Origin: JALZOC01 sp035758845
GTDB taxonomy: Bacteria > Acidobacteriota > Vicinamibacteria > Vicinamibacterales > 2-12-FULL-66-21
NCBI GenBank assembly: GCA_035758845.1
Contig: DASTVZ010000025.1
Span: 3,730-67,729, forward strand
Length of the DNA stretch: 64,000 bases
Direction: 5' to 3'
Made by a program: the position numbers and the translations under genes
Part shown: piece by piece, positions 1 to 9,057 of the stretch
How the letters are laid out: each line of letters begins with the position of its first letter
How positions within the stretch are numbered: the stretch's first letter is position 1
Notes under the pieces: model-generated
What the model was told of the DNA's origin: nothing
Database searches by the model: none
What the model saw: the letters and a program-made list of their open reading frames with translations, nothing else

Positions 1-443
1 CGTTCCGCCGCGCCATCTCGGCGCGTCTTTCGTTTACGATTCCCCAGGTCGCGGCCGCCGGCCTCGCGCTGACCGTGTTGTCTGGTGGTCTCGTCTGGAT
101 GGCGCGATCGGGAGATCCGCGTGCCGACGTGCAACCGATTCGCGCGCAGGTTCAGGAGGACGATCCGGCAATCGCGCGGGCGAACTTCGCGGATAAGCAC
201 TACGACAGGGCGATCGCCGAACTCCAACGCACGCTTGATGAAGGACGCCCAAGCCTCGACCCCGAGACCGTGCGCGTGCTCGAAGAAAATCTGGCAGCGA
301 TCGATCGCGCGATCGAACAATGTCGTCGTGCGCTCGACACGGATCCCTCGAACGTCTACTTGAATACGCACCTCGCAGAGGCGCGCCAACGTAAACTGCT
401 GCTGCTGCGCCGCGCGACGGCGCTGGCGACAAAGGGCACTTAG
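1..443 (+). CDS. Anti-sigma factor-like membrane protein, C-terminal part (5' end outside window)
   Basis: The reading frame is open from the left edge (codons begin at base 3), so only the last ~146 residues are present. It starts with a basic stretch, then one membrane helix (about VAAAGLALTVLSGGLVWMA), then a polar helical tail containing a TPR-like stretch (IARANFADKHYDRAIAEL). A single central helix followed by an extracytoplasmic helical tail, directly before a DUF4097 gene, matches the usual zf-HC2 anti-sigma factor arrangement in Acidobacteriota; the zinc-binding N-terminus would lie outside the window. The family call is inference from topology and neighbour. Confidence 0.55.
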   Translation, partial: FRRAISARLSFTIPQVAAAGLALTVLSGGLVWMARSGDPRADVQPIRAQVQEDDPAIARANFADKHYDRAIAELQRTLDEGRPSLDPETVRVLEENLAAIDRAIEQCRRALDTDPSNVYLNTHLAEARQRKLLLLRRATALATKGT

Positions 444-451
444 GACTTAAA

Positions 452-512
452 GGGAGCGCCGCGAAGCGGCGCCGCCGAGCGAGAGCGTGGGGGTGGGGCC
501 CCACGCGCAGTG
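452..512. repeat. GC-rich stuttering intergenic element (family G)
   Basis: Contains the palindrome GCGCCGCGAAGCGGCGCC followed by a gcgagag/ggggtggggcccca stretch. It sits between the stop of the anti-sigma-like gene and the DUF4097 start. It has the same flavour (gcgagcg/gaagcgg modules) as the longer element at 40015-40160 and the duplication at 49586-49680. Confidence 0.55.
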
Positions 513-528
513 AGAAAAGATGTAGGGC

Positions 529-1437
529 ATGATCCACGGATTAATCACCCTCGCGCTCTCCACGTTGTTGGCACAAGCGCCGGGGGACGCGCGACAGAAT
601 CGCACGCCGCAAACCGATCAGACGGTGCCGGCGGCGCGCGGGGCGCGGCTGGCCATCGAGAACAAGGCCGGCGAAATCGTCATTCACGCGTGGGAGAAAG
701 ACGCCGTCCGCGTCCAAGCGCGACACAGCTCACGCGCCAAGATCAACATCCGTACGGACGCGAATGTGATCAACGTTGATGCGGTGACGGACAGAGGCCC
801 CACTGGATCCATCGACTACGACATCAGTGCGCCGGCCTGGATGCCGATCAAGGTTGAAGGACAGTACGATTACATCAGCGTCGAAGGCGTGCAGGGAGAG
901 ATCTCGGTTGAAACGGTTCGTGGCGACATCGTTCTGAAAAACGTCGGCTCGGCGATCGCGAAATCGATTGAGGGTGCCATCGAGGTCGATGGCGCTCGCG
1001 GAAAACTCACGCTTAGCTCGGTCAATGAAGAAATCAAGGTGACCGGAGCCAGCGGCGAAGTGGTCGCGGACACGACCAACGGCGAAGTGACGCTGACGCG
1101 CATGGAAGCCAGCGCGGTGGAAGTCGCGACGGTCAACGGCGACGTGGTCTTCGAAGGCAGGCTTGCCGACCGCGGACACTACAGCTTTACCAACCACGAC
1201 GGCGATATCGAGCTGCTTGTGCCGGAAAACTCGAATGCCACGTTCAACGTGCGTGCATACAGCGGTGAGTTCAGCACGTCGCTCCCGGTGAAGGGACCAG
1301 ACTCCTCGCAGGTTCGACGCGGCAGGCGTGTTTCGTACACGCTGGGCAACGGGAGTGCGGAAGTCGAATTGGAATCTTTTGGCGGCGACATCAAACTGCG
1401 CCGCCCGGGCTCGGCGCGGACGCGGCGTGATCAGTAG
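529..1437 (+). CDS. DUF4097-type beta-strand-repeat secreted protein
   Basis: 302 residues. It has a short signal peptide (residues 1-~21, ending around LAQAPGDA) and then a long run of short beta strands with repeating valine/glycine spacing (ISVETVRGDIVLKNV, ITVTGASGEVVADTTNGEV-like repeats), the signature of the DUF4097/DUF4098 right-handed beta-helix family. These proteins are usually encoded beside ECF sigma/anti-sigma genes and are thought to act at the envelope; no enzymatic activity is known. The gene follows the anti-sigma-like gene after 85 bases of repeat, so it may be cotranscribed. It converges on the next gene with a 7-base overlap. Confidence 0.8.
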   Translation: MIHGLITLALSTLLAQAPGDARQNRTPQTDQTVPAARGARLAIENKAGEIVIHAWEKDAVRVQARHSSRAKINIRTDANVINVDAVTDRGPTGSIDYDISAPAWMPIKVEGQYDYISVEGVQGEISVETVRGDIVLKNVGSAIAKSIEGAIEVDGARGKLTLSSVNEEIKVTGASGEVVADTTNGEVTLTRMEASAVEVATVNGDVVFEGRLADRGHYSFTNHDGDIELLVPENSNATFNVRAYSGEFSTSLPVKGPDSSQVRRGRRVSYTLGNGSAEVELESFGGDIKLRRPGSARTRRDQ

Positions 1438-1664
1438 ATACTGCTGCGGCTTCGCGCGCCTCCAGCCGGCGGTTCCCATCCCGCATCGGTGAGGGCCCGT
1501 TCGAGCCGGAGCGACCGGCGGGTGATGGCAGTGGAATCGTCGTATCGCTCGACTTCCTGACGCCCGTCAGGAAACGTGATCACTAGTTCGTAGGCTGGCC
1601 CATCGCTTTGGCATCGAATCTCGTACCGCAATCGCGCATCCTGCCGCTCGAAAAACCAAATCAT
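1431..1664 (-). CDS. Small conserved-looking protein of unknown function
   Basis: 77 residues, soluble and highly charged (MIWFFERQDARLRYEIRCQ...), with alternating strand-like residues (YELVITFPDGRQEVERY) and a C-terminal helix ending in AGWEPP. I do not recognise a named family. The composition and the end-to-end overlap with the DUF4097 gene argue that it is a real gene. There is no clear Shine-Dalgarno upstream of the ATG. Confidence 0.55.
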   Translation of the reverse strand: MIWFFERQDARLRYEIRCQSDGPAYELVITFPDGRQEVERYDDSTAITRRSLRLERALTDAGWEPPAGGARSRSSIY

Positions 1665-1999
1665 GCAGTCCGGTTATCGGCTCAGCAATATGAGACTTTA
1701 GGGTGAATGACGCCCGTTTTTCGTTTTGAGTTTTGAGTTTTGGGTTTTGGGTTTTGGTTTCTAGTTCTTGGTTTCAATCCTGTCGTTCGGATCGGTCGTG
1801 AACCGAAAGCTAAGAACTCAAGACCCAATCCTGACACGATTATCGTCAACGTGCCGCGGGCGCCGCTTCTGGGACAGACCTGTGCGAAACCGAACACCGG
1901 CTGGGAGCCAGATCGCCGGAAGCAACCCATTTTCGGCGTATTCCGGCTGGTCTTGCACGGAAAGACGCGTGGCATGGACGTTGGTCTTTGCCCCGAATC
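1665..1999. other. Intergenic region, 335 bases, no gene seen
   Basis: Holds the GTTTTGAG/GTTTTGGG stutter at 1716-1776 and, after it, an AAGAACTCAAGACCC stretch that looks like a diverged inverted copy. The remaining ~170 bases up to the response-regulator start have no recognisable coding or RNA structure. Confidence 0.5.
1716..1776. repeat. TTTTGAGTTTTGGG stutter repeat (family A)
   Basis: Six to seven imperfect copies of GTTTTGAG/GTTTTGGG, drifting into TTTCTAGTTCTTGGTTTC. The same module in the opposite orientation occurs at 47381-47440, so this is a dispersed family and not one local microsatellite. Confidence 0.7.
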
Positions 2000-3163
2000 A
2001 TGACCATCGCCTGCGCAGTTCAACCGCGCATTCTGATCGCCGACGATCAGCGCGATCTCCTTGATGCCCTTCACCTGTTGCTCAAGGGCGAAGGCATCGC
2101 GATGGACGCAGTCACCTCGCCGGAGGCGGTCGTCGACGCTGTCGCGCGCGCGACATACGATCTCCTCTTGATGGATCTCAACTACACCGGCGATACGACC
2201 TCCGGCCGCGAAGGCATCGATCTCCTCGCGCGCGTGCAGGAGCGCGATCGCCTGCTGCCCGTCGTCGTGATGACTGGATGGGGATCAGTCGATCTCGCAG
2301 TGGAGACGATGAGACGAGGCGTCTGCGACTTCGTACAGAAACCGTGGGACAACGCGCAACTGGTGAACACGCTGCGGAACGAAATCGAGAAGGGCCGGAC
2401 GCGCCGGCGGACGGAAGCGCTCGAGGCGCGCGCGCTCGAGGAGGCGCGGCGAATCCAGCGCAAGCTGCTGCCGGCAACACTTCCACAGATTCACGGGTGT
2501 GAGATTGCGGCGTCGTGGCAACCAGCGGCCGGGGTTGGCGGCGACTGCTTCGACGCAATCGCGTTTGGTACGTCGCGTTTGAGTCTCTCGATCGCGGACG
2601 TCGTCGGCAAGGGCATTCCCGCTGCGCTCCTGATGTCGAACCTGCAAGCGGCGGTGCGCGCCTTCGCGACCGAGACGACAACCGCCGGTGAACTGTGTCA
2701 GCAGGTCAACCGCATTCTCTGTGGCAACATTGCCGAAGGACGGTTCATCAGCTTCTTCTACTGCACCGTCGACACGGAACAACGGACGCTCACCTACGCG
2801 AACGCCGGTCACTATCCGCCGATCCTTGTTCATGCTGATGGGTCCACGGAGCGTCTCTCGACCGGCGGTCCGGTGCTGGGCCCGTTTGCGGAGGCCACGT
2901 ACGACGAGCGCCAGATCGCGATCGTGAGTGGTGATCGATTGGTCCTCTTTACCGACGGCATCACCGAGGTGCGACCCGCGGGTGTCGAGCCGGATGATCC
3001 GGACCACGTCGAATTTGGAGACGACGCACTCGTCGCAGCGGCCGTCGAGCATCGCGTCTGCAGCGCGCCGATCCTCGAGGCGAGGTTGACGTCCACCGTC
3101 TCCGCCTACGCAGGTGGAACGTTTCAAGATGATGCAACGTTAATGATCCTGGCAGTCGATTAG
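2000..3163 (+). CDS. Response regulator with SpoIIE/PP2C-type serine phosphatase output
   Basis: 387 residues from the ATG at 2000; an in-frame TTG at 1988 is less likely. The receiver domain spans about 9-125, with acidic pocket ADDQ, phospho-acceptor D59 in LLLMDLNY, MTGWGS, and KPW as the conserved lysine. A coiled linker (~130-160) leads to a SpoIIE/RsbU-like phosphatase (about 165-385) carrying GVGGDCFD, IADVVGKGIPAALLM, NAGHYPPIL, FTDGITE and QDDATLMIL. In the family these enzymes dephosphorylate STAS anti-anti-sigma proteins in partner-switching pathways. No STAS protein or anti-sigma kinase is in the window, so the target must be elsewhere. Confidence 0.9.
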   Translation: MTIACAVQPRILIADDQRDLLDALHLLLKGEGIAMDAVTSPEAVVDAVARATYDLLLMDLNYTGDTTSGREGIDLLARVQERDRLLPVVVMTGWGSVDLAVETMRRGVCDFVQKPWDNAQLVNTLRNEIEKGRTRRRTEALEARALEEARRIQRKLLPATLPQIHGCEIAASWQPAAGVGGDCFDAIAFGTSRLSLSIADVVGKGIPAALLMSNLQAAVRAFATETTTAGELCQQVNRILCGNIAEGRFISFFYCTVDTEQRTLTYANAGHYPPILVHADGSTERLSTGGPVLGPFAEATYDERQIAIVSGDRLVLFTDGITEVRPAGVEPDDPDHVEFGDDALVAAAVEHRVCSAPILEARLTSTVSAYAGGTFQDDATLMILAVD

Positions 3164-3301
3164 ATGTAAGTCTCGTCTTCCCGCCTCGCCGACCCGCTTC
3201 GGATTCATCCGCGTGTTGTCACATCATAACAGGGACGAATGCGCCATTTTCAGTGATGGATGGCATTACGGCGTGACCAATCCCGCCAAAAGATTCCAAG
3301 C

Positions 3302-3331
3302 TTGACGTGGACCTCATGAGCCAACGATAGT
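3302..3331 (+). promoter_or_regulatory. Sigma70-like promoter for the LytS/LytTR pair
   Basis: TTGACG (3302-3307), 18-base spacer, GATAGT (3326-3331), 9 bases, then the ATG at 3341. This is a good match to a vegetative promoter and would start transcription about 1-3 bases before the start codon, giving an almost leaderless mRNA. No Shine-Dalgarno is visible. Confidence 0.5.
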
Positions 3332-3340
3332 TTTTGCACG

Positions 3341-4474
3341 ATGCAGAAAGCTTGGACGCCACCCGCGCGATTCGTGTTCGGCGCGGCCACTCTTCTCGGC
3401 GTCTTCTCGACGTTGCAGGCATATCGCCTGACGACGTTGAGTATCAATGATCAAATGAACATCGAGGTCTGGCGCCTGCTGGCGCTCAACCTCGCCTACT
3501 GGTACGTTCCGGCAACCCTCACCTCCACGATTTTTCGAATCGCGCATCGGTTTCCTCTCGATGCGCCGGGCTGGCCGCGCGCCCTCGTGGTGCACGCACT
3601 AGCCGCCCTCGGGTTCTCCATCCTCCACCTTGGCGCAATGATCGGCATGCGCGCCATTCTTTGGCCCGGAAAATTGTTTCCGGCATATGGAGGCTCGTGG
3701 ACGTCGGCCGTGCAGCGAACGTATCTGATGAATCTCGATTGGGCGCTCATGACGTATTCCGCGATCGTCGGCGCCAGCTATGCGCTCGGCTACTACCGCG
3801 AATCCCGCGCGCGCGCCATTCGCGCCGCGAATCTCGAAACTCGCCTGGTGCAAGCGCGGCTCAAGACCCTCGAAGCGGAACTGCATCCGCATTTTCTGTT
3901 CAACACGTTGCACGCGATCTCAACCCTGGTGCACACGCACCCCGACGCCGCCGATCGCATGATCAGTCGGCTCAGCGACCTGCTGCGCCTCACGTTTTCG
4001 CGGTCCGATGCGGCCTGCGTGACGCTGCACGAAGAGCTCGAGTTCCTGCAGAAGTATCTCGAGATCGAGCAGACGCGTTTTCAGGACCGCCTGTCGGTCG
4101 ACTACCAAATCGATCCGGACGCGTTGGATGCCGAAGTACCGAGACTGATCCTGCAGCCGCTTGTCGAGAACGCGATTAAACATGGCGTCTCGCTCCAAAC
4201 CGGCCCAGGCATGGTTTCAATCGGAGCCCGCCACGACAACGGCCGACTCTGTCTGACGGTGCGAGATAACGGCGTCGGGTTGACCGGCGCCACGCGGGCC
4301 AAGCTTCACGGCGGTGTCGGCCTGTCGAACACGCGCGATCGTCTGGAATGCCTCTACGGTACCGATCACGCGCTGAACTTTCTCGAGTCGTCGCCGGGGC
4401 TGACTGTCGAAATGCGCCTGCCATTTCGTCGCGTGTCGTCCGGTACCGACGAGTCGCGGACGCGAGTCGCATGA
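3341..4474 (+). CDS. LytS/YehU-type sensor histidine kinase
   Basis: 377 residues. Hydrophobic stretches suggest four membrane helices (about 10-30, 45-66, 80-104, 133-152), then a coiled region and a His_kinase domain with the family motif HPHFLFNTLH (phosphoacceptor His about 184). The HATPase_c domain shows LQPLVENAIKHGV (N box) and VRDNGVGL (G1). The topology is that of peptidoglycan- or membrane-state sensors of the LytS class, but the signal is not evident. It overlaps the downstream response regulator by ATGA, indicating translational coupling. Confidence 0.92.
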   Translation: MQKAWTPPARFVFGAATLLGVFSTLQAYRLTTLSINDQMNIEVWRLLALNLAYWYVPATLTSTIFRIAHRFPLDAPGWPRALVVHALAALGFSILHLGAMIGMRAILWPGKLFPAYGGSWTSAVQRTYLMNLDWALMTYSAIVGASYALGYYRESRARAIRAANLETRLVQARLKTLEAELHPHFLFNTLHAISTLVHTHPDAADRMISRLSDLLRLTFSRSDAACVTLHEELEFLQKYLEIEQTRFQDRLSVDYQIDPDALDAEVPRLILQPLVENAIKHGVSLQTGPGMVSIGARHDNGRLCLTVRDNGVGLTGATRAKLHGGVGLSNTRDRLECLYGTDHALNFLESSPGLTVEMRLPFRRVSSGTDESRTRVA

Positions 4475-5256
4475 CGGACGACCAATCGGTCAAGACGCGG
4501 GTGATCATCGCCGACGACGAGCCGTTGGCGCGGGCGCGGCTGCGGATGCTGCTCGCCGATGAGCCGTGGGTCGAGGTCATCGCAGAGTGCAGCGATGGTC
4601 CCTCGACCATCGCCGCAATTGAGAAGTTCCGCCCGGAGCTGGTGTTTCTCGACGTCCAGATGCCCGGCGGCTCGGGGTTCGACGTGATTGAAACGATCGG
4701 CGCGGGACGCATGCCGTTTGTGATTTTCGTGACCGCGTTCGACCGCTACGCTCTGCGTGCCTTCGACGTCCATGCGCTCGACTATCTGCTCAAGCCATTT
4801 GACCGCGATCGCTTCCGCGACGCACTCGCGCGCGCGCGCGAACGGATCGAGCGACGTTCCGATGGCGATCTCGAACGCAGATTGCTCGCCATCGTCAACG
4901 ATTTGAAGCCCGCGCCGCAGGCGCTCGAGCGTTTCGTGATTAAGGCGGGCGGGCGCGTGTTCTTCCTCCGGGCCGAGGACATCGAGTGGATCGAAGCCGC
5001 TGGCAACTACGTGAAGCTCCACGTCGGCGCCGAGACCCACGTGTTCCGCGAAACGATGAACTCTCTCGAAGCGCGATTGAATCCCAGCACGTTTTTCAGA
5101 ATTCATCGTTCCCACATCGTCAACATCGAACGGGTTCGCGAGCTGCAACCCTGGTTCAATGGAGAGTACGTCGTATTCCTGACGAGTGGCGCGCGGCTCA
5201 CGTTGAGTCGTGGATATCGTGAGAAGCTACAGGACCGGATCGGAAGGCCGCTGTAA
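4471..5256 (+). CDS. LytTR-type response regulator
   Basis: 261 residues from the ATG at 4471, which overlaps the kinase stop by four bases. Receiver domain about 10-125 with ADDE acidic pocket, D61 in LVFLDVQMPG, VTAFD and KPFDRD. LytTR DNA-binding domain about 160-258 with FVIKAGGRVFFL, DIEWIEAAGNYVKLH, HRSHIVNI and LSRGYRE. The cognate partner is the kinase directly upstream. Longer in-frame starts exist upstream but would run back through the kinase coding sequence. Confidence 0.93.
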   Translation: MTDDQSVKTRVIIADDEPLARARLRMLLADEPWVEVIAECSDGPSTIAAIEKFRPELVFLDVQMPGGSGFDVIETIGAGRMPFVIFVTAFDRYALRAFDVHALDYLLKPFDRDRFRDALARARERIERRSDGDLERRLLAIVNDLKPAPQALERFVIKAGGRVFFLRAEDIEWIEAAGNYVKLHVGAETHVFRETMNSLEARLNPSTFFRIHRSHIVNIERVRELQPWFNGEYVVFLTSGARLTLSRGYREKLQDRIGRPL

Positions 5257-5261
5257 CGAAT

Positions 5262-7307
5262 TCATTTGCCCCATCCCATTGACAGCGCCGTCCGGCCGTC
5301 GGCCAGGCCGTGCGCGAGGTCGAATCGAAGAACGCCCGAACCGGGAATCGCAATCCTGAGTCCAGCCCCAACATCCGTCTGCCAGCGTTCACTCCGAGGA
5401 TCGAGCGAGCGATAGGCGCGCGCAATGTCAAGAAACACCGCGGGCGCGAACTTGAGTGGTTTGCGCGAGAGCTGCAGCCAACGGCGTCCTTCCGCGCCGC
5501 CGTCAATGACCTGCCTGCCAAACGTCGCGTCGCGAATAACGCCGTCATCGATCAAGGGATGCGCCCGCAGGAGGCCATCGCGCCCTTGACCGGTTCCCGC
5601 GCCGGGCCAGAGCGCGAGCGGTGCATTGGAGGCGACAACCGTGTCCCGGCCGCGAACGAGCCACACCGATCCCTCGTTTCGAGTGTTCGAGCGCCACTCG
5701 GATCGAAAAGCGGCAGACCACGTGCTGAGTTGACCCACCCACGTTGCGGCCTCCATTCCGAGCACCGCGTGCTCGCTGGCAAGCCTCGCCTCGACTGCCC
5801 CACCTAAGGACAGCGCGCGACTGGCCTCGGCGGTGCCACGATCGACGAATCGATCGACGGCAGCCGTTCCTTCCCATCGCAGACCGCGAGCGGTCCAGTT
5901 GCTGACATGAAACTCGGCACGACGCCGTGCCTCCTCGCTGAGGATGCCGCTGCTTTCGTAGGTCTGCCGCTCGCCGAACACGCTGACTCCCCACACTCCG
6001 CCGAACGGCGCGATCGAATCAAATGCCAGCGCGACGCCCGGGCGACGTTCCCACCATCGCCATGTTCCCGTCCACGCTTCGCCGCCGCCGCTTGGACTGG
6101 CGATGGTGATCAGGGCTTCGCGATCTGTGAGCGCGCGGAGGCCAAGAGCCGTCAGTGCAATTGGCGACGTCGGCACAAGCGGACGCTCGATGATCGATGC
6201 GTCGACTTGTGCACGCCCGTTCTCGCCGGGGCGCATCGCGAGACGTGTCACCTGAGCGGCCGGCAGTTCTGCGAGTCGGCGGCGCGCGGCAACCAGATCG
6301 TGGCGCGTGAGCATCGTTTGGGTCTCGAGTCCGATGACCCGCGCGGCAACGCCGTACCGCGTTCGCTCCAGCCCGGTGACGTTGACGAGGTCGATGATCG
6401 GCTCGCCCACGCGGTTCCATGCGTCGAGTGCACCGTCGGCGTCGTCTTGCAGAAACAGCGCGGTCGCCAGAATTCGTGCAGCGAGCGCGTCGGTGGAATC
6501 CCTGGCGAGTGCACGACGCGCATCGGCGGCAGCCGCCGGCCATTCGCTGGCCAGCGCATACAAGCCCGCCATTTCACGCCATGGCCCGGCGGCGTCTGGA
6601 CATCTGCCGGCCGCCAGTTCGAACAGCCGTCGTGCGCTTACCACGTCGTCGGCGCCGGCAAGGCGAATCCCTTCATTGATCAAATCGCCGCACGCCTCGT
6701 CCGCCGCGTGGCGCGGCGTTCGAACCGCCGGCACCTCGATGTCCCGGTCGAGTGTGACCGATGGATTTGCGTGCGACGGCGTCGCCATGAGCGTCCACCT
6801 GTCGGACGCCGCCCACAGTTTGAGAAACGTTTTCTCGTCAAGGATGCGAAACGGCGCGCGCGCGGGATCGTGCACGATTACACGTCCGCCGGCCCACCCG
6901 ACGATCACGACATAATGAAAGCGGTCTGGCCGATCCTCGATGAGGACCACGACAGGCTGCCCCGCCGCCAGCCGCGCCGTGACCTGATCGCGATCGCCAC
7001 GACTCGATTGCGCATCGAATCCTCGCGACCGAAGCGCGGTGACGAGATCGCCGCCGTGAATTCCTGACGCTGCGGGATCGACAAGGTCGGCGAATGTCTC
7101 GGCATAGATATTCGTCCTGCCCCAGTACCGCATGAGCATCGCGATTGCCGCGCCGCCGCAAAGCGCCTCGCTCTGCGGCAAGTATGGAACATTGAGTAAA
7201 TGCAGTTCGGGAGTGGGCGCCTGCCCCGGCGCAGAGGAAACCGGCATCGCCATCGCCGCCGTCACGAGAACGACGGCGATGACCAGGCGTTGCGTCAGAC
7301 TGCTCAA
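5262..7307 (-). CDS. Exported C39-family peptidase-like protein with TPR region and C-terminal beta-barrel-like domain (PA2778-like)
   Basis: 681 residues. Signal peptide 1-~29. A papain-like C39 domain (about 35-175) has Cys50 in SEALCGGAAIAML, His131 in RFHYVVIVGW and Asp147 in VHDPAR, so the catalytic residues appear intact. A TPR-like helical section (about 210-330; INEGIRLAGADDVVSARRLFELA) follows. The last ~250 residues are alternating amphipathic strands rich in Trp and Arg ending in LSMGW, which looks like an outer-membrane barrel. It is translationally coupled (4-base overlap) to the gene before it. This pair resembles the Pseudomonas PA2778 cysteine peptidase and PA2779 protein. The barrel reading is inference. 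Confidence 0.75.
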   Translation of the reverse strand: MSSLTQRLVIAVVLVTAAMAMPVSSAPGQAPTPELHLLNVPYLPQSEALCGGAAIAMLMRYWGRTNIYAETFADLVDPAASGIHGGDLVTALRSRGFDAQSSRGDRDQVTARLAAGQPVVVLIEDRPDRFHYVVIVGWAGGRVIVHDPARAPFRILDEKTFLKLWAASDRWTLMATPSHANPSVTLDRDIEVPAVRTPRHAADEACGDLINEGIRLAGADDVVSARRLFELAAGRCPDAAGPWREMAGLYALASEWPAAAADARRALARDSTDALAARILATALFLQDDADGALDAWNRVGEPIIDLVNVTGLERTRYGVAARVIGLETQTMLTRHDLVAARRRLAELPAAQVTRLAMRPGENGRAQVDASIIERPLVPTSPIALTALGLRALTDREALITIASPSGGGEAWTGTWRWWERRPGVALAFDSIAPFGGVWGVSVFGERQTYESSGILSEEARRRAEFHVSNWTARGLRWEGTAAVDRFVDRGTAEASRALSLGGAVEARLASEHAVLGMEAATWVGQLSTWSAAFRSEWRSNTRNEGSVWLVRGRDTVVASNAPLALWPGAGTGQGRDGLLRAHPLIDDGVIRDATFGRQVIDGGAEGRRWLQLSRKPLKFAPAVFLDIARAYRSLDPRSERWQTDVGAGLRIAIPGSGVLRFDLAHGLADGRTALSMGWGK

Positions 7308-7693
7308 TCGGCGATGACGACGATGAGAATGATGATGAGCAGGACGATGATGATGGTGGTAGTCGAGATGACGACGGTGCTTGCTCCGCCGGCAAGAGTG
7401 TCCTGCGCTTGTCGCGCTTGCTGGGCGGCCTGCTGCAGGTCCTTACCATGAAGCATCGTCACTGCCGTTTGAGCCTTCTCGATCGATAAACCAGCCTTGG
7501 CGGCGATGTCTCGCACCTCCTGACGTTGCAGCAGGGACAGGATGACGTCACGATCCGCCTGCTCCTGACTCACTCGCTGCTGCACGGCCTTGTCGAGGGC
7601 CGCTCTGCCGATCACATGATCCTGAGCGCTCGCCGCTGGAACCATAATCAAGAAGGCAAGACATATTGCGAGAAAACTCCGGCACAATCTCAT
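7304..7693 (-). CDS. PA2779-family small exported membrane protein
   Basis: 129 residues. Signal peptide (1-23, ends PAASAQ), a helical region with QQRVSQEQADRDVILSLLQRQEVRDIAAKAGLS, and a very hydrophobic C-terminal anchor (about 103-128, TTTIIIVLLIIILIVVI). This order matches the PA2779 family, which is typically adjacent to a PA2778-type cysteine peptidase, as here. Start ATG at 7693 has a good Shine-Dalgarno (GGAGG) seven bases upstream. First gene of the two-gene unit. Confidence 0.75.
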   Translation of the reverse strand: MRLCRSFLAICLAFLIMVPAASAQDHVIGRAALDKAVQQRVSQEQADRDVILSLLQRQEVRDIAAKAGLSIEKAQTAVTMLHGKDLQQAAQQARQAQDTLAGGASTVVISTTTIIIVLLIIILIVVIAD

Positions 7694-7718
7694 CTGAAGC
7701 CTCCGTCTCTAGCTGGCG

Positions 7719-7835
7719 CGGTCTAAAGACCGCCCTCCATCGCGACTTGTTGCTGGCGCGGTCTGTAACACTGCGCCCTTACATCGCGATTTTTCGACCG
7801 CGTGGCGCGCGGTCTTTAGATCGCGCTACACGTGG
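7719..7835. repeat. Cluster of GCGCGGTCTAAAGACCGC palindromes (family I)
   Basis: Three imperfect palindromic units around GGCGCGGTCTAAAGACCGCC, GCGCGGTCTGTAACAC and GCGCGGTCTTTAGATCGCGC, in alternating orientation between two minus-strand genes. A single related palindrome (CGGGGTCTAAAGACCCCG) sits at 16913-16930. REP-like. Confidence 0.7.
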
Positions 7836-7866
7836 GGCCTTCAAGCAAGCGACAGACCAGCGCATT

Positions 7867-9018
7867 TTATGGATGAGATGGCGGGACACTGCCCGCCAGC
7901 TGCTCGAATTCGTCGGCATGGGGCGCTCTTGCGTGGGCCTCCCGCCAGTCGACGAGGCCGTCCTTGACGAGGCGAGCCAGCGATTCTTCGAACGTAAACG
8001 ACCCGTTCCGTCTCGTAATTGTGATCTCCTGATGCAGGTGCTGTAGTGCGTTGCGTCGGACGTGCTGGCGCGCGCCGTAGCTCACCATCAGAAGTTCGGA
8101 CGCCGGCACCAGTCCGCCTCCCTGCTTTGGCAGCAGCGTCTGGGTCATCACCGCCGCGAGCGCCATCGATAATTCCTGGCGAATCGTGTTCTGGCGTTCT
8201 GAGGGAAATGAATCCGCAATGCGGGAGACCGTCGAGCCAACATCGGTTGTATGAAGCGTGGACAATACGAGGTGCCCCGTCTCGGCGGCTGCAAGTGCGA
8301 TTCGCATCGTTTCCGGATCGCGCATCTCGCCGACGACGATCACGTCGGGCGCCTGTCGCACGGCAGCGCGCAAGGCCGTCGGGAAATCCGGGGCATCGAC
8401 GCCAATCTCGACCTGCTCGATGACCGATCCCTGATGGGAATGCTCGTACTCAATTGGATCTTCGATCGTGACGATATGCCGTGCCGCGCGACGGTTGATG
8501 TCGTCGACCAGGGCGGCAAGCGTGGTGGTTTTACCCGAGCCAGTCGGGCCGCCGATGAGCACCAGTCCGCGAGGAAGCTGCGACAGCAACTCGACTGACG
8601 GCGGAAGCCCGAGCGTCGCGAGACGTGGAACTCGCGTCGGCAGTAACCGGATTGCCGCTGCGGCGCGTCCCCGTTCGCGGTGCAGGTTGATACGGAACCG
8701 GCCGACGCCGCTCAGGCGAAATGAGGCATCAACGATATGGGCGTCGCGGTAAATACGGCGAGCGTGCGGAGGGAGCGCAGGTAGAACGGCGTCCTCGATA
8801 TCAACACCGTCGAGCGGTCCTTCGGCGAGCGGCAACACGCGGCCGTCAACGCGAATCGACGGCGGCGCGCCTGCCACGAGCAGCAGATCGCTTCCGCTAC
8901 GCGCCGCCAGCAGCCGGAGCCATCGTTCAATTCGAGCGAGATCCCCCGTCGAGGGTGCGGGTGCCCCGGTTGAGTGGAGTTCGAGGATCAGCCGATCGAT
9001 CTCGTCGTCGTTCGTCAT
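7867..9018 (-). CDS. PilT/GspE-superfamily ATPase (PilT-like)
   Basis: 383 residues. An N-terminal PAS-like/N1 domain carries the SDLLLVAGAPPSIRVDGR motif typical of PilT. The RecA-like core has Walker A GGPTGSGKTTTL, Asp box IVTIEDPIEYEH, Walker B DVIVVGEMRDPETM and the His box VLSTLHTTD. Length fits PilT retraction ATPases rather than GspE or PilB, and no tetracysteine motif is seen. No pilin or pilus assembly gene is nearby, so whether it drives twitching or another type IV filament is open. A TACAAT hexamer lies 17 bases before the ATG. Confidence 0.88.
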   Translation of the reverse strand: MTNDDEIDRLILELHSTGAPAPSTGDLARIERWLRLLAARSGSDLLLVAGAPPSIRVDGRVLPLAEGPLDGVDIEDAVLPALPPHARRIYRDAHIVDASFRLSGVGRFRINLHRERGRAAAAIRLLPTRVPRLATLGLPPSVELLSQLPRGLVLIGGPTGSGKTTTLAALVDDINRRAARHIVTIEDPIEYEHSHQGSVIEQVEIGVDAPDFPTALRAAVRQAPDVIVVGEMRDPETMRIALAAAETGHLVLSTLHTTDVGSTVSRIADSFPSERQNTIRQELSMALAAVMTQTLLPKQGGGLVPASELLMVSYGARQHVRRNALQHLHQEITITRRNGSFTFEESLARLVKDGLVDWREAHARAPHADEFEQLAGSVPPSHP

Positions 9019-9057
9019 GCAAGCCGTCGGGGCGCATTGTAAACGACCTTTTGCCGC

